Shown here: in pieces, positions 1 to 8,302 of the stretch
Position numbering within the stretch: position 1 is the first letter of the stretch
How the letters are laid out: each line of letters begins with the position of its first letter
Assembly: GCA_963717455.1 (NCBI GenBank)
Contig: OY970336.1
Span: forward strand, 4,030,001 to 4,094,000
Reading direction: 5' to 3'
Length of the DNA: 64,000 bases
Source of the DNA: Bog-473 sp963717455
Lineage (GTDB): Bacteria > Actinomycetota > Acidimicrobiia > Acidimicrobiales > RAAP-2
Notes under the pieces: model-generated
Seen by the model: only the letters and a program-made list of their open reading frames with translations
Told to the model about the DNA's origin: nothing
Databases searched by the model: none
Made by a program: the position numbers and the translations under genes

Positions 1-269
1 CGCTCGAGACCGAGCTCGGCCAGCAGGCCGACGGCCAGCTCGGCGAAGGCCGGCACCGAGTAGTCGAGGTCGCCACCCTTGGCTGCAAAGCCATGACCCG
101 GCAAGTCGATGGCGATTCCCCTGAAGCCTGGTGGCAGGCGGCGCAGGGATGACACCCAGCGGTCGGCCCGGGCCCCGACGCCGTGGACGAAGAGAGCCGT
201 CGTGTCGCCGTGGCCGTGCTCGATCACCCGAGTGCCGATCCCCCCCACCGTCAACGGGTAGGAAATCAC
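1..269 (-). CDS. alpha/beta hydrolase, N-terminal part (runs off window edge)
   Basis: The first 89 or so residues of an alpha/beta-hydrolase-fold enzyme are visible; the rest lies beyond base 1. The oxyanion-side motif FVHGVGARADRW (residues about 27-38) and the strand-turn IDLPGHG (about 54-60) are typical of the family. The GTG start at 269 overlaps the TGA of the upstream FAH-family gene (GTGA), which suggests translational coupling and membership in the same operon. The nucleophile elbow and catalytic His are not in the window, so the substrate (ester, C-C bond product, lactone) cannot be assigned. Next to an FAH-family hydrolase, a role in ring-cleavage-type catabolism is plausible but inferred. 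Confidence 0.75.
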   Translation of the reverse strand, partial: MISYPLTVGGIGTRVIEHGHGDTTALFVHGVGARADRWVSSLRRLPPGFRGIAIDLPGHGFAAKGGDLDYSVPAFAELAVGLLAELGLE

Positions 270-1132
270 GACGACGCTCCGGCGACCGCGCCGAGGTGTG
301 GGGACTGCTCGGGCGCGCACTGGTTTCGCATCTCTCCTAGCCCCGTGATCGCAGTCACCACCTCGTCTCCCGGATGGAGGAACACCTGTGGATCCCGGGC
401 GGACCCGACACCGCCGGGCGTGCCCGTGAACACCAGATCACCCGGATTCAGCGTGAGGATCCGGCTGATATAGGCCAGGGTGTCGGCCACGCCAAACACC
501 ATGTCGGAGACCGGTGCCTCTTGCATCAGCTCGCCGTTCACCGTGCAGCGCACGACCGCCTCGCCCAGGTCCACCTCGTCGGGAGTGACCAGCACGGGGC
601 CAGTCGGGGTTGTCGACTCGAACGTCTTCCCCTGGAGCCACTGACTGGTGCGCCACTGCCAATCCCGAACTGAGACGTCGTTCCCGACGGTGTAACCAGC
701 CACTCCGGCGAGTGCCTGCTCGGGGCTGGCATTCCGGATCGAGCGTCCGACGATCACCACGAGCTCAACCTCCCAATCGACCTTGGCACCCTCCGGGAGA
801 ACGATCTGGTCATTCGGCCCGATGAGCGCTTCGGTGAATTTCGCGAAAAGCGTCGGGAACGCCGGCAGGTCCCTTCCCATCTCGAGGATGTGGTGCTGGT
901 AGTTCAGTCCCAGGCAGATCACCTTGCCCGGCCGGGGTGACGGCGCGGCAAGCGACGCCGTCGAGAGACCTCGTTCCCCGACTTCGTCAGCCGTCGTGGT
1001 GGCAGCGGCGATGCCCGTCGGGCTTCGTAGGAGCTCGCTGACGTCGGCGAAGGCCAGCTCGACGCACCGGTCCCCCTCGAGGCGGGCGGCGCACGTCGCC
1101 CCACCTTCGATCCGAAGCGTGCACAGCCTCAC
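266..1132 (-). CDS. fumarylacetoacetate hydrolase (FAH) family protein
   Basis: A 288-residue protein of the FAH / 2-oxo-hept-3-ene-dioate hydratase-decarboxylase superfamily, Mg2+-dependent enzymes acting on beta-diketo or oxo-enoate acids. The metal-site E-x-E (WEVELVVIVGR, Glu121 and Glu123), a later Asp in GNDVSVRD (Asp152) and the LGLNY...H segment (about 74-81) are all present, and length fits the family. I chose the GTG at 1132 because homology begins there (VRLCTLRIEGG); the reading frame is open about 41 codons further upstream but would overlap the preceding gene. It ends in a GTGA overlap with the alpha/beta hydrolase. The exact substrate is not determinable. Confidence 0.85.
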   Translation of the reverse strand: MRLCTLRIEGGATCAARLEGDRCVELAFADVSELLRSPTGIAAATTTADEVGERGLSTASLAAPSPRPGKVICLGLNYQHHILEMGRDLPAFPTLFAKFTEALIGPNDQIVLPEGAKVDWEVELVVIVGRSIRNASPEQALAGVAGYTVGNDVSVRDWQWRTSQWLQGKTFESTTPTGPVLVTPDEVDLGEAVVRCTVNGELMQEAPVSDMVFGVADTLAYISRILTLNPGDLVFTGTPGGVGSARDPQVFLHPGDEVVTAITGLGEMRNQCAPEQSPHLGAVAGASS

Positions 1133-1199
1133 GCGGTCCTCACTCTCATCTGCTGTCTGCGGGTCAGCGTCTCTTCGGAGCGCCCGGGATCGAGGTAGC

Positions 1200-1970
1200 T
1201 CACCGCCACGACTCGTACCTCGGGTCGAGATCGATGAAGGCCCGGTACATCCCATCGAAGGCCAACCACTGCAAGTCGATGCTTGCGCGCACTGCCTGCC
1301 GGACGCGCTCCCTGGTGCGGTCGTCCCGAGCGAACTTCCTGATCAGCTTGGGAGCGGTCTCGCCGTGTTCCTCCTCGATCACCGAAGAGTGGAGCTCCCA
1401 GTACTGCAGCTCCGCCGATCCGTGGGTGAACCCGTAGTGTCGGACCAGGCCCTCGACGATCAGGTCGTTCCGCTTGGCCGAGGCGCCCTCGATGAAGGAC
1501 ACGCCGGCGATGCCGCCAAGCCAGTCCCCCTGGAGAGGAAGGAAGTAGCGCCAGTTGTTGAAGGCTCGGCACTCGGGTATCGGCTCTCCCTTCCTAACGT
1601 CATCGGCGGAGAGCCCGAGCGCCTCGCAGTGTCGGAGGAACGGGACCCGGTGGTCGGTGGTGCCAGACTGGGTACCCGCCCCCTCCTCCATGATCAGATC
1701 CTCGAAGACCAGCTCGTCGATGAGCGGGTCCCTGGGGGCGTAGGCGAACATGGCACACTGCGGCCGAGGGTTGGGTTCGGGCCCCACGAAGTAGAACTGC
1801 CGGACGAAACCCCGCAGGGCCTCCTGTGAGGCTTCTCCTTCGTGAATCGCCCGGACGAGTGGGTGCTCCTTGATGTGATGCCCTTGCACCGTGGCCTCGA
1901 TCTCGGCCAGCAAAGCCTCGGTCGCGGCGTCCGGCGGTCGCTCGTAATCCATCGTCATCCCTCCACTCAC
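1200..1970 (-). CDS. PqqC/TenA-like (heme-oxygenase-like di-iron fold) protein 1
   Basis: A 256-residue all-helical protein resembling the 'iron-containing redox enzyme'/PqqC-like family, whose members include PqqC, CADD and di-iron oxygenases. Candidate ligands are Glu90, Glu95/96 and His107 in the first half, then His194, Glu199 and His202. The canonical last-helix pattern H-x3-D/E-x2-H is shifted here: E-x2-H is kept (199/202) but the first His lies one residue too far upstream. Whether it binds two metals is therefore open. The start overlaps the amidohydrolase stop by 4 bp (ATGA). Two further proteins of the same apparent fold are encoded at 11.8-13.3 kb in this locus. Confidence 0.75.
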   Translation of the reverse strand: MSGGMTMDYERPPDAATEALLAEIEATVQGHHIKEHPLVRAIHEGEASQEALRGFVRQFYFVGPEPNPRPQCAMFAYAPRDPLIDELVFEDLIMEEGAGTQSGTTDHRVPFLRHCEALGLSADDVRKGEPIPECRAFNNWRYFLPLQGDWLGGIAGVSFIEGASAKRNDLIVEGLVRHYGFTHGSAELQYWELHSSVIEEEHGETAPKLIRKFARDDRTRERVRQAVRASIDLQWLAFDGMYRAFIDLDPRYESWR

Positions 1971-3367
1971 TCGTCCCGCTCCCGCGAGCTCCTGAACATC
2001 CCACCGTGCCCGTGAGGGGCGCTGGCGCTGACCGGTGGGCCATCATGCGCTGCGCCGAAGACCACCTCTCTCATCAAATCGCCCTGTGACTGCAATTGCG
2101 CGCGCTCGTTCGGCCATCGGAGGTCGTCGAGGTCTTCGTCGAAGGCCACGACCTTGCCGTCCTTGACCACCGTGACGATCGCCTCTTTCCTTAGAAGGAT
2201 GCCGATATCCTTCAATGGGTCTCCATCGACGATGACCATGTCCGCCAACATTCCGGGCAGGAGCTGACCAACCTGCCCTTCGAGGCCGACGGTGACCGCG
2301 GCGTCGGCAGTGGCGCTCCGTATTGCCTCCAACTCGCTCAGACCGGCATAGTCCATCAACAGCTGGAGCTCACGCGCGTGCCACTCTCCGTACGGCGTCA
2401 CTGCGAAGCCGGTGTCACTGCCCGAGACGAAGAGGACGCCAGCCTGGTGCGCCCGATGCAGTGTGTCCGCCGTCGCGTCCATCATTCGCTTGGCGCCGTC
2501 CCGCCGATCGGGAGGCACGCCGACGAGGTGGCCGAAATCGGCCCAGTTCGCAATGAGTAGCAACGTCGGCACCAGCGGGATCCTGGACGCAGCGAGCCGC
2601 TCGATGACATCGTCGTTCATGACGTTGCCGTGCATGATCCAGTCGAACTCGGCGTCCACGGCGGCGCCAACCTCTGCTGAGCCGCGGGCGTGGATCGTGA
2701 CACGCCGGTTCAACTGGTGCGTGAGCTGGGAGATTCGCTTGAGCTCGTCCGGCAAGAACGCCTGATACTCACCGACCGGACTGTCGGCCAGCTTGATCAA
2801 GTCGACACCGTTCTTTACCTGCTGGCGGATCTCCGTGAGCATCTCGTCGGCGGTATTCGTCAGTCGCCCGATGGAACCGTCGGGTACCCCCACCGACGTT
2901 GGATAGAAGTCGACGAGCCCGTTGCTCGTCGTGAGATAGCGGCCCGACGTGAACACTCGCGGGCCCTCGACCATGCCAGCAGCGATCGCGTCACGGAGCG
3001 CCACGCCGATGTAGTAGCTGCCGCCCGGCTGGGAGACGCTGGTGACCCCGGCCCGGAGCATCTTCCGAGCATTGAAGGCCGCCCGCAGGGTACGGGATTC
3101 AACGCTCGTGTAGAGATCCTGTTCCTCCTGGGCCCGGCTCTCCCCGTACGTCAGATGGCAGTGGGCGTCGATCAATCCGGGCATCACCGTCATGCCCGTG
3201 GCGTCGATGGTGCGCACCGGCTCGCCGCGGGGCACCTGGTCCCGACGATCACCCGTGCCCACCCACTCGATGCGGCCGTCCCTGACCCACACCGAGGCGT
3301 CCAACTCGATGTCACCATTTGGTCCGAACAGCACCGATCCGTGCTCGACATGCAGCCAGTCGCTCAT
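1967..3367 (-). CDS. metal-dependent amidohydrolase family protein
   Basis: A 466-residue amidohydrolase-superfamily enzyme of the imidazolonepropionase/prolidase-like type. Visible metal ligands are His69 and His71 (DAHCH), the probable carboxylated Lys192 (LIKLADSP), His226 (TIHARG), His246 (IMHGN) and Asp318 (SGSDTG); all are intact, so a binuclear zinc hydrolase is expected. The N-terminal beta-sandwich with DGRIEWVG and the C-terminal LPGMLADMVIVDGDPL are classic. It probably opens an amide, lactam or cyclic imide. It overlaps the downstream PqqC-like gene by ATGA. The C-terminal 40 residues after VVAFDEDLDDLRWP are a lineage-specific tail. Confidence 0.88.
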   Translation of the reverse strand: MSDWLHVEHGSVLFGPNGDIELDASVWVRDGRIEWVGTGDRRDQVPRGEPVRTIDATGMTVMPGLIDAHCHLTYGESRAQEEQDLYTSVESRTLRAAFNARKMLRAGVTSVSQPGGSYYIGVALRDAIAAGMVEGPRVFTSGRYLTTSNGLVDFYPTSVGVPDGSIGRLTNTADEMLTEIRQQVKNGVDLIKLADSPVGEYQAFLPDELKRISQLTHQLNRRVTIHARGSAEVGAAVDAEFDWIMHGNVMNDDVIERLAASRIPLVPTLLLIANWADFGHLVGVPPDRRDGAKRMMDATADTLHRAHQAGVLFVSGSDTGFAVTPYGEWHARELQLLMDYAGLSELEAIRSATADAAVTVGLEGQVGQLLPGMLADMVIVDGDPLKDIGILLRKEAIVTVVKDGKVVAFDEDLDDLRWPNERAQLQSQGDLMREVVFGAAHDGPPVSASAPHGHGGMFRSSRERDE

Positions 3368-3398
3368 CCGTCAGCCTCCCTCGACCCGCGGGGCCGCA

Positions 3399-3893
3399 TC
3401 ATTCCTTCACTCGCCAGGTCGAGACGATGGCGGTCGGCACGGACCACGGGAGCTCGGCGACCCCGACCGTCATCCGCGCGCAGCAGCCGACCGCCTCGCC
3501 CCACAGCTGCGTCCATAGGTCGGTACTGCCATCCCCGACCCGCACGAAGGTCTCCCCGAGCCCGGCGCCCACGTTGACGTAGTTGGTCTGAAACAACGGC
3601 CGTTCGACCCGCTCGAGGCTCCCGAGCTCGTCCTTCAGGGTCCGGAGCATGGTCAGGCCGACGAACCGGTTGGCCTGGTACCCGTCCTCCACGGTGAGGT
3701 CGACGCCGATCTTTCCCACCCACGTCGGACTGCCCCGGAGGAACGGGCCGTGTCCGGCGAGGTAGACGAGGTTGCCGTCACGAGTGGCCCATCGGTACTT
3801 GGCCAGGGGCGCCATGGCCGGCGGGAGCTCTTCCCCGATCCCGGATAGTCGCTCCTCGATGGAGTCCGGCGCGGTGCCGCTCACCGACAGCAC
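3399..3893 (-). CDS. RidA/YjgF-family protein (enamine/imine deaminase-like)
   Basis: A 164-residue member of the RidA (YjgF/YER057c/UK114) family. Members hydrolyse reactive enamine/imine intermediates or act as ring-fission deaminases such as 2-aminomuconate deaminase. The core VYLAGHGPF, the central FQTNYVNVG and the carboxy motif ARMTVGVAELPWSVPTAI, which contains the conserved Arg, are visible. The N-terminal 25 residues are longer than in the 130-residue housekeeping RidA, so it belongs to a divergent subfamily. It sits 31 bp upstream of the amidohydrolase on the same strand, consistent with a shared transcript and a pathway involving nitrogenous intermediates (inference). Confidence 0.8.
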   Translation of the reverse strand: MLSVSGTAPDSIEERLSGIGEELPPAMAPLAKYRWATRDGNLVYLAGHGPFLRGSPTWVGKIGVDLTVEDGYQANRFVGLTMLRTLKDELGSLERVERPLFQTNYVNVGAGLGETFVRVGDGSTDLWTQLWGEAVGCCARMTVGVAELPWSVPTAIVSTWRVKE

Positions 3894-3921
3894 CCGCTTG
3901 CCTGGAGCCTCATGGTGACGG

Positions 3922-5112
3922 TCACGTGCGAAGTCCTCTCTTCCGACTGAAGTGGATCACCAGGGCTACGGTGCACAGCGAAGCCCCCACCGAGCAGGCA
4001 CCGGCCCATCCGGCCTTGCTGTAGGCGAGATCGCCCAAACCTGACCCGACTGCACCCCCCACGAATAGGACGCCCATGAAGATGGTGTTCGCCCGCCCGT
4101 GGTCGGCAGTTCGGTCGCCCATGACCTCCACCAGGTTGGCCACCTCGTTCACCTGGGAGCCTGCGTCGATCGCCAGCGTCCCGAGGACGAGGAAGGCCAG
4201 GATGCCGCCGAGCACGCCCAGCAGGGCGAAGGCCACCAATCCGGCGGCCAGGGCCACCGTGATCAAGCGGCGTGACTGCGCTACGCCCAGCCGACCCACT
4301 CTGGGCGCCGCCAGCGCTCCCACGGCACCCACGAGCGCAAGGAACCCAACCATGGCCGGTCCGGCGTGGTACGGATCCCCCTCGACGAAGAAACTCACAG
4401 TGACCCAGAAGCAGCTGAGTGCTCCGAACATCAACCCGCTCAGCACCGCTGCCCGTCGCAGCGTCGGGTCCGAGTGGACGACGGTCCGGAGCGATCCAAG
4501 AACTGTCAGGTACTTCTCGCGCCCGGGGCGACCCTCGTGCGGAAGCAGGAGCCTGAGGCAGATCGAAATGATCCCCATCAATATCGCCGCCACACCGTAG
4601 ACCCAGCGCCAACTGGTCACGGAGGCCAAGAGGCCGGCGTAGGCACGGGACAGCACCACCCCAATCAGCAGACCCCCCATCACTGTTCCCACTGCGCGCC
4701 CGCGGTCGGCGTCCTCTGAGCGACGCGCTGCCGTCGGCACGGCGAGTTGCGGCACCACCGTGGACGCCCCCAAGGCGAAGCTGGCAATCAACAGCCAGGT
4801 TGCCGATCCAGCAACGGCGACGGCAGCCAGCATCACCGTGGTTTGAAGTGCCATCCAGCCCATGAGGTTCTTGGGTTCGAAGACGTCGCTCAGCGGGACG
4901 ATCAGGATGAGGCCGCACACGTACCCCATCTGGGTCAGCACTGGCACCAGCCCGATCACACCCGGTGTGGTGTGCAGGCTCGAACTCATCGTCGGCAGCA
5001 GAGGCTGGCTGTAGTAGAGGTTGGCTGCGCTGACGCCAGCCGCCACCGCCAAGAGGCCGAGGGTCGATCGGCGAAGTGACGTGGGCGGCGTCACCACGAC
5101 TCCTCGCAACAT
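3922..5112 (-). CDS. MFS transporter
   Basis: A 396-residue major facilitator with about twelve predicted hydrophobic helices. The N-terminal segment AANLYYSQPLLPTMS resembles the YnfM/arabinose-efflux-like branch of MFS transporters. The conserved loop between helices 2 and 3 is degenerate (IVPLSDVFEPKNLMGW). It lies between RidA (28 bp downstream) and the SDR dehydrogenase (93 bp upstream) on the same strand, so it could export a pathway product or import a substrate; the ABC importer in the same locus makes export slightly more likely. No substrate can be read from the sequence. Confidence 0.85.
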   Translation of the reverse strand: MLRGVVVTPPTSLRRSTLGLLAVAAGVSAANLYYSQPLLPTMSSSLHTTPGVIGLVPVLTQMGYVCGLILIVPLSDVFEPKNLMGWMALQTTVMLAAVAVAGSATWLLIASFALGASTVVPQLAVPTAARRSEDADRGRAVGTVMGGLLIGVVLSRAYAGLLASVTSWRWVYGVAAILMGIISICLRLLLPHEGRPGREKYLTVLGSLRTVVHSDPTLRRAAVLSGLMFGALSCFWVTVSFFVEGDPYHAGPAMVGFLALVGAVGALAAPRVGRLGVAQSRRLITVALAAGLVAFALLGVLGGILAFLVLGTLAIDAGSQVNEVANLVEVMGDRTADHGRANTIFMGVLFVGGAVGSGLGDLAYSKAGWAGACSVGASLCTVALVIHFSRKRGLRT

Positions 5113-5205
5113 GGAATCGACTGCATCCCGGGGCCCTCCCCCCCTGCAACAACGTCGCCCACTGACCAGAGTTGTGAGTGCCTCCCCGGGTCAGACCGGG
5201 CGGCC

Positions 5206-5961
5206 TCACAGTCCGGCCCCACCATCGACCGGAAGCACGGCCCCGGTCACGAACTCCGCCCTGTCCGAGGCCAGGAAGGCAACGGCGTCAGCGACCTCCC
5301 GGGCTTCGCCGATGCGTCGGAGGGGATAGGTGGCGGCCCTGGTCCTGGCGAATTCGGCGAACTCTGCCTCCGACATGCCGCTCTTCTCCCACATGTGGGT
5401 ACGGATAAGCGCCGGCTGCACGACGTTGATCCGGATGCCCCACACGCCGCACTCCGCAGCTAGGGCACGAGAGAAGGCTTCGATCCCAGCCTTGGACGCG
5501 GCATACACGGCAGTGCCCGCCTGTGGCCTCGCCGCCAGAGTCGAGCTGATGTTGACGATGCTGCCACCCTTGGGCCTCATCAGAGGGATGACCGCTCCAC
5601 AGAGGGCGACCACCCCTTTGAGGTTGGCGTCGATGATCTCGTCGTAATCCTCCCGGCGCAGGTTGTCGGCAGGTGTGCGCCGAACCGTGCCGGTGCAGTT
5701 CACCAGCACGGCGATGACCGGGTGGACGTCGTTAATCGCCGAGACGGCCCGCTCGACGTCGCCGGCCCGGGTCACGTCACAGACCTGGTGCTCGTCCATC
5801 GCTCCCCGTCCGACCTGCTGGGCCACCCCCCGGCAACTCCTCGAGAGGCCAACAACGTAGCGACCATCCTTCTTCAGCGCTTCGACGACAGCGCTGCCGA
5901 TCCCCCCGGTGGCCCCGGCGACAATGGCGACACTTTCCTGATCAGCCACGGTATCGCTCAC
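5206..5961 (-). CDS. SDR family NAD(P)-dependent oxidoreductase
   Basis: A 251-residue classical short-chain dehydrogenase. The cofactor motif is AGATGGIG (residues 15-22). The usual NNAG is replaced by VNCTG. The catalytic Ser (NISSTLAA) and Y-x3-K (VYAASK) are present, and the C-terminus ends LPVDGGAGL as in FabG-like enzymes. I chose the GTG at 5961 because it overlaps the TGA of the GntR gene (GTGA); an upstream in-frame ATG at 6039 would overlap that gene by 80 bp. It probably oxidises a hydroxyl intermediate of the pathway. Confidence 0.85.
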   Translation of the reverse strand: MSDTVADQESVAIVAGATGGIGSAVVEALKKDGRYVVGLSRSCRGVAQQVGRGAMDEHQVCDVTRAGDVERAVSAINDVHPVIAVLVNCTGTVRRTPADNLRREDYDEIIDANLKGVVALCGAVIPLMRPKGGSIVNISSTLAARPQAGTAVYAASKAGIEAFSRALAAECGVWGIRINVVQPALIRTHMWEKSGMSEAEFAEFARTRAATYPLRRIGEAREVADAVAFLASDRAEFVTGAVLPVDGGAGL

Positions 5962-6743
5962 TCTTGGGTCACATCGATCCCGTAGCTGCGGAGTTGGGAC
6001 CGTTCCTCCTCCGACAGGAGGCTGGGCAAGAAGCGACAACGCTCGTGAGCAAACCGACCGTTGGCAATGACTCCGAAGAGCTCGAGGATGTGGGCCCGAA
6101 TCGCGCGTTCGGCACCGTCCTCATTGCCTCCCTCGATCTCCACCACCATCTGCATGTGCGAGTGCTCCACCTCCCGCAGTCCGAGGTCGAGGTGCAGCAT
6201 CATGAGGAAGCGCTCGGTGTGACGGAGCAGAGGTCCCAGGATCCGGCCAATCTCTGCCGCTCCAGCTGCCTCCGGCACCAGCAGGTGGAAGCGGTCGTTG
6301 ACGTCCGCCTGCCAGTCCCAGTCATGCTCGCTCACCTCCACGCGAGCCTGGTCAAGGAGTGAATACATCTGCTTGAGATCCTGATCGCTGCAATGACGTG
6401 CAGCCACCCTGGCGGCGAGTCCTTCGAGACGGAGTCTGAGGGCGAACACTTCCTCCACGAAGGGGAAGTCCACGCCGCGAACGATCGACCCCTTGTAGGG
6501 AATCGTCGTGATGAACCCGTCCGACTCGAGGCGCAGCGTCGCCTCTCGGATCGGTGTGCGCGACACCTGCAGCTCCTGAGCGAGCGTCTCGAAATCGATC
6601 CGGGTCCCCGGACCCCACTCGCCGGTCACGATTCGCTCTCGAGCGAACCGGAAAACGGTGTCGGATGCACGCCGAGACGAGGCGCTCACTTCTGTACGCC
6701 CGGACAGGCGGTTGTGACGAGCTGGACCGGGAGCGAAGTTCAT
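5958..6743 (-). CDS. GntR-family transcriptional regulator (FCD domain)
   Basis: A 261-residue regulator. An N-terminal winged helix (LAQELQVSRTPIREATLRLESDGFI, given here as its start LAQELQVSRTPIREATLRLE, about residues 52-76) is followed by an all-helical FCD ligand domain. Metal-binding residues typical of FCD are suggested by D-x3-H (DVNDRFHLL) and later His residues. These proteins normally repress catabolic operons until a carboxylate ligand binds. The gene overlaps the livF-like gene by ATGA on the upstream side and the SDR on the downstream side, so it is embedded in the operon it probably controls. Confidence 0.87.
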   Translation of the reverse strand: MNFAPGPARHNRLSGRTEVSASSRRASDTVFRFARERIVTGEWGPGTRIDFETLAQELQVSRTPIREATLRLESDGFITTIPYKGSIVRGVDFPFVEEVFALRLRLEGLAARVAARHCSDQDLKQMYSLLDQARVEVSEHDWDWQADVNDRFHLLVPEAAGAAEIGRILGPLLRHTERFLMMLHLDLGLREVEHSHMQMVVEIEGGNEDGAERAIRAHILELFGVIANGRFAHERCRFLPSLLSEEERSQLRSYGIDVTQE

Positions 6744-7564
6744 GGTGCCCCATCCGGCACGACGGCCTCCAGGTCGGGCGCCGGACCGGTGCCCCTTACG
6801 GAACCGGGACCCTTGTGCGCCCGGCCCAGGAACAACTCGGCCATGTCATCTCGAGCTGCCAGTTCACCGGCGCTCGAAGAGATTGCCAAACGCCCCGCCA
6901 CCATGACATAGCCCCAGTCAGAGACCTTCAGCGCCTCCCGTGCCCGCTGCTCGACCAAGAGCACCGCGACGCCAGCCACCTTGAGGCGATCCACGTACTC
7001 CTCCAGCACAATCCGGGCCAGGGCCGGAGAGAGGTTCGCCGTCGGTTCGTCGAGTATGAGGACCGGCGGCTGCGTCATGAGGGCTCGCCCAATGGCCAAC
7101 ATCTTGCGTTCGCCACCGCTTAGCCGTCCTGCAGTGCGAGAGCGCATCACCCCCAGCGCCGGAAAGATGTCGAAGACCCGCTGCAGTGACACCGACACCT
7201 CGGACTTGCGGAGCGTATAGCCACCTGCCTGGAGGTTCTCCTCGACAGTGAGCGGCGCAAACACGTCGTTCAACTGGGGGACATACCCGACGCCCCGCCG
7301 CATAATCACATCGGTGCCGAGCTGCGTGATGTCCTGGTCTCGGAGGAGGACCTTTCCCTCGCTCACCTCGATCACGCCGGTGATGGCCTTGAGGAGCGTG
7401 CTCTTGCCCGAGCCGTTCGGGCCCACGACCGTGGCTATCTCCCCCTCACCGACCTCCAGGTCGACCTCCCGGACGACGAGCTCCCCCCCGTACCCGGCTC
7501 CCAGCCCCTCAACGACCAGGCCGCCTTCCATGCGCCGCTGGCGCTCAGCCGACGAGGTAGGCAT
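6740..7564 (-). CDS. livF: branched-chain-amino-acid-type ABC transporter ATP-binding protein (LivF-like)
   Basis: A 274-residue ATPase of the LivF type. Walker A is GPNGSGKST (about 49-57), the signature is RLSGGERKML, and Walker B is VLILDEPTANLSP. The start at 7564 has a good Shine-Dalgarno (AGAGGG, 6 nt upstream) even though it overlaps the end of the livG-like gene by 20 bp; an internal ATG at 7531 is the alternative. A 35-residue C-terminal extension after ELFLGRAH is unusual for the family. Works with LivG, LivM, LivH and the solute-binding protein in the next 4 kb. Confidence 0.9.
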   Translation of the reverse strand: MPTSSAERQRRMEGGLVVEGLGAGYGGELVVREVDLEVGEGEIATVVGPNGSGKSTLLKAITGVIEVSEGKVLLRDQDITQLGTDVIMRRGVGYVPQLNDVFAPLTVEENLQAGGYTLRKSEVSVSLQRVFDIFPALGVMRSRTAGRLSGGERKMLAIGRALMTQPPVLILDEPTANLSPALARIVLEEYVDRLKVAGVAVLLVEQRAREALKVSDWGYVMVAGRLAISSSAGELAARDDMAELFLGRAHKGPGSVRGTGPAPDLEAVVPDGAP

Positions 7565-8302
7565 CTCGGACCCTCTGATCCTGCTGGATATCGTCCATCG
7601 TTCCCTCCATGAGGACCTGTCCCTGCGCCATCACTATGACGGTCTCACAAAGGTCCGCCACGACCGACATCTCGTGTTCGACCATCAACATGGACACGCC
7701 CCCCGCAACGACCTCCTTCAGGTACTTGGCGATCTCTTCTCCGAGGCGCGGGTTCACCCCGGCCATTGGCTCGTCCAGCAACACGAACGTGGCGTCACAC
7801 ATCATTGCCCGCGAGATTTCGACGAGCCGCTTCTGCCCACCGCTGAGCTCTCCGGCATACTGGTCTTCCAATAGAGACAGCCCACAGCGCGAGAGGAGCG
7901 CCCTAGCCTTCTTCACCTGGGTGCGCTCCCACTCCCTCCAGGCCCGCGCCCCGAGCAGCGCACCACGCAGTGAGTCCGCCCAACCAGGGCGCGCCCCCAT
8001 CAGCAAGTTCTCCAGCACCGTCATTCGTCCGAAGACGTTGGACAGCTGGAACGTGCGGGAGATCCCGGCCCGTGAGATCTGGTGGGATGGTCGCCCGCGG
8101 ATCTCCTGGCCATTGAAGCGGATCGAACCGCCGACGGACCGCACTGTGCCGGCCACTGCGTTGAGAACGGTGGTCTTTCCCGCTCCGTTCGGACCGATGA
8201 GACCGGTAATCTCGCCCGCCTTGCAGGACAAGGTCGCCCCGTCGACCCGCGGAGCCCGCCGAATGTGCACTGCAGATCCGTGATCGACAGGAGATCGGTC
8301 AC
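7545..8302 (-). pseudogene. livG: LivG-like ABC ATP-binding protein, single-base frameshift near codon 18
   Basis: The start at 8302 overlaps the LivM stop by ATGA and reads MTDLLSITDLQCTFGGLR, the expected LivG N-terminus; the frame is then lost. From about 8250 the other frame continues VDGATLSCKAGEITGLIGPN and runs to the end with Walker A GPNGAGKT, signature ELSGGQKRLVE and Walker B FVLLDEPMAGVNP. The gene needs one extra base at about 8245-8255 to give a normal 252-residue protein. A start at 8270 in the second frame (241 residues) would lack the first beta-strand. All ATPase motifs are intact, so a sequencing error or very recent mutation is likely. Confidence 0.85.

Noticed and set aside
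3881..5209. A 442-codon minus-strand frame overlapping the MFS gene
   Set aside because: It overlaps the clear MFS permease in another frame and has low-complexity Arg/Gly/Pro content.
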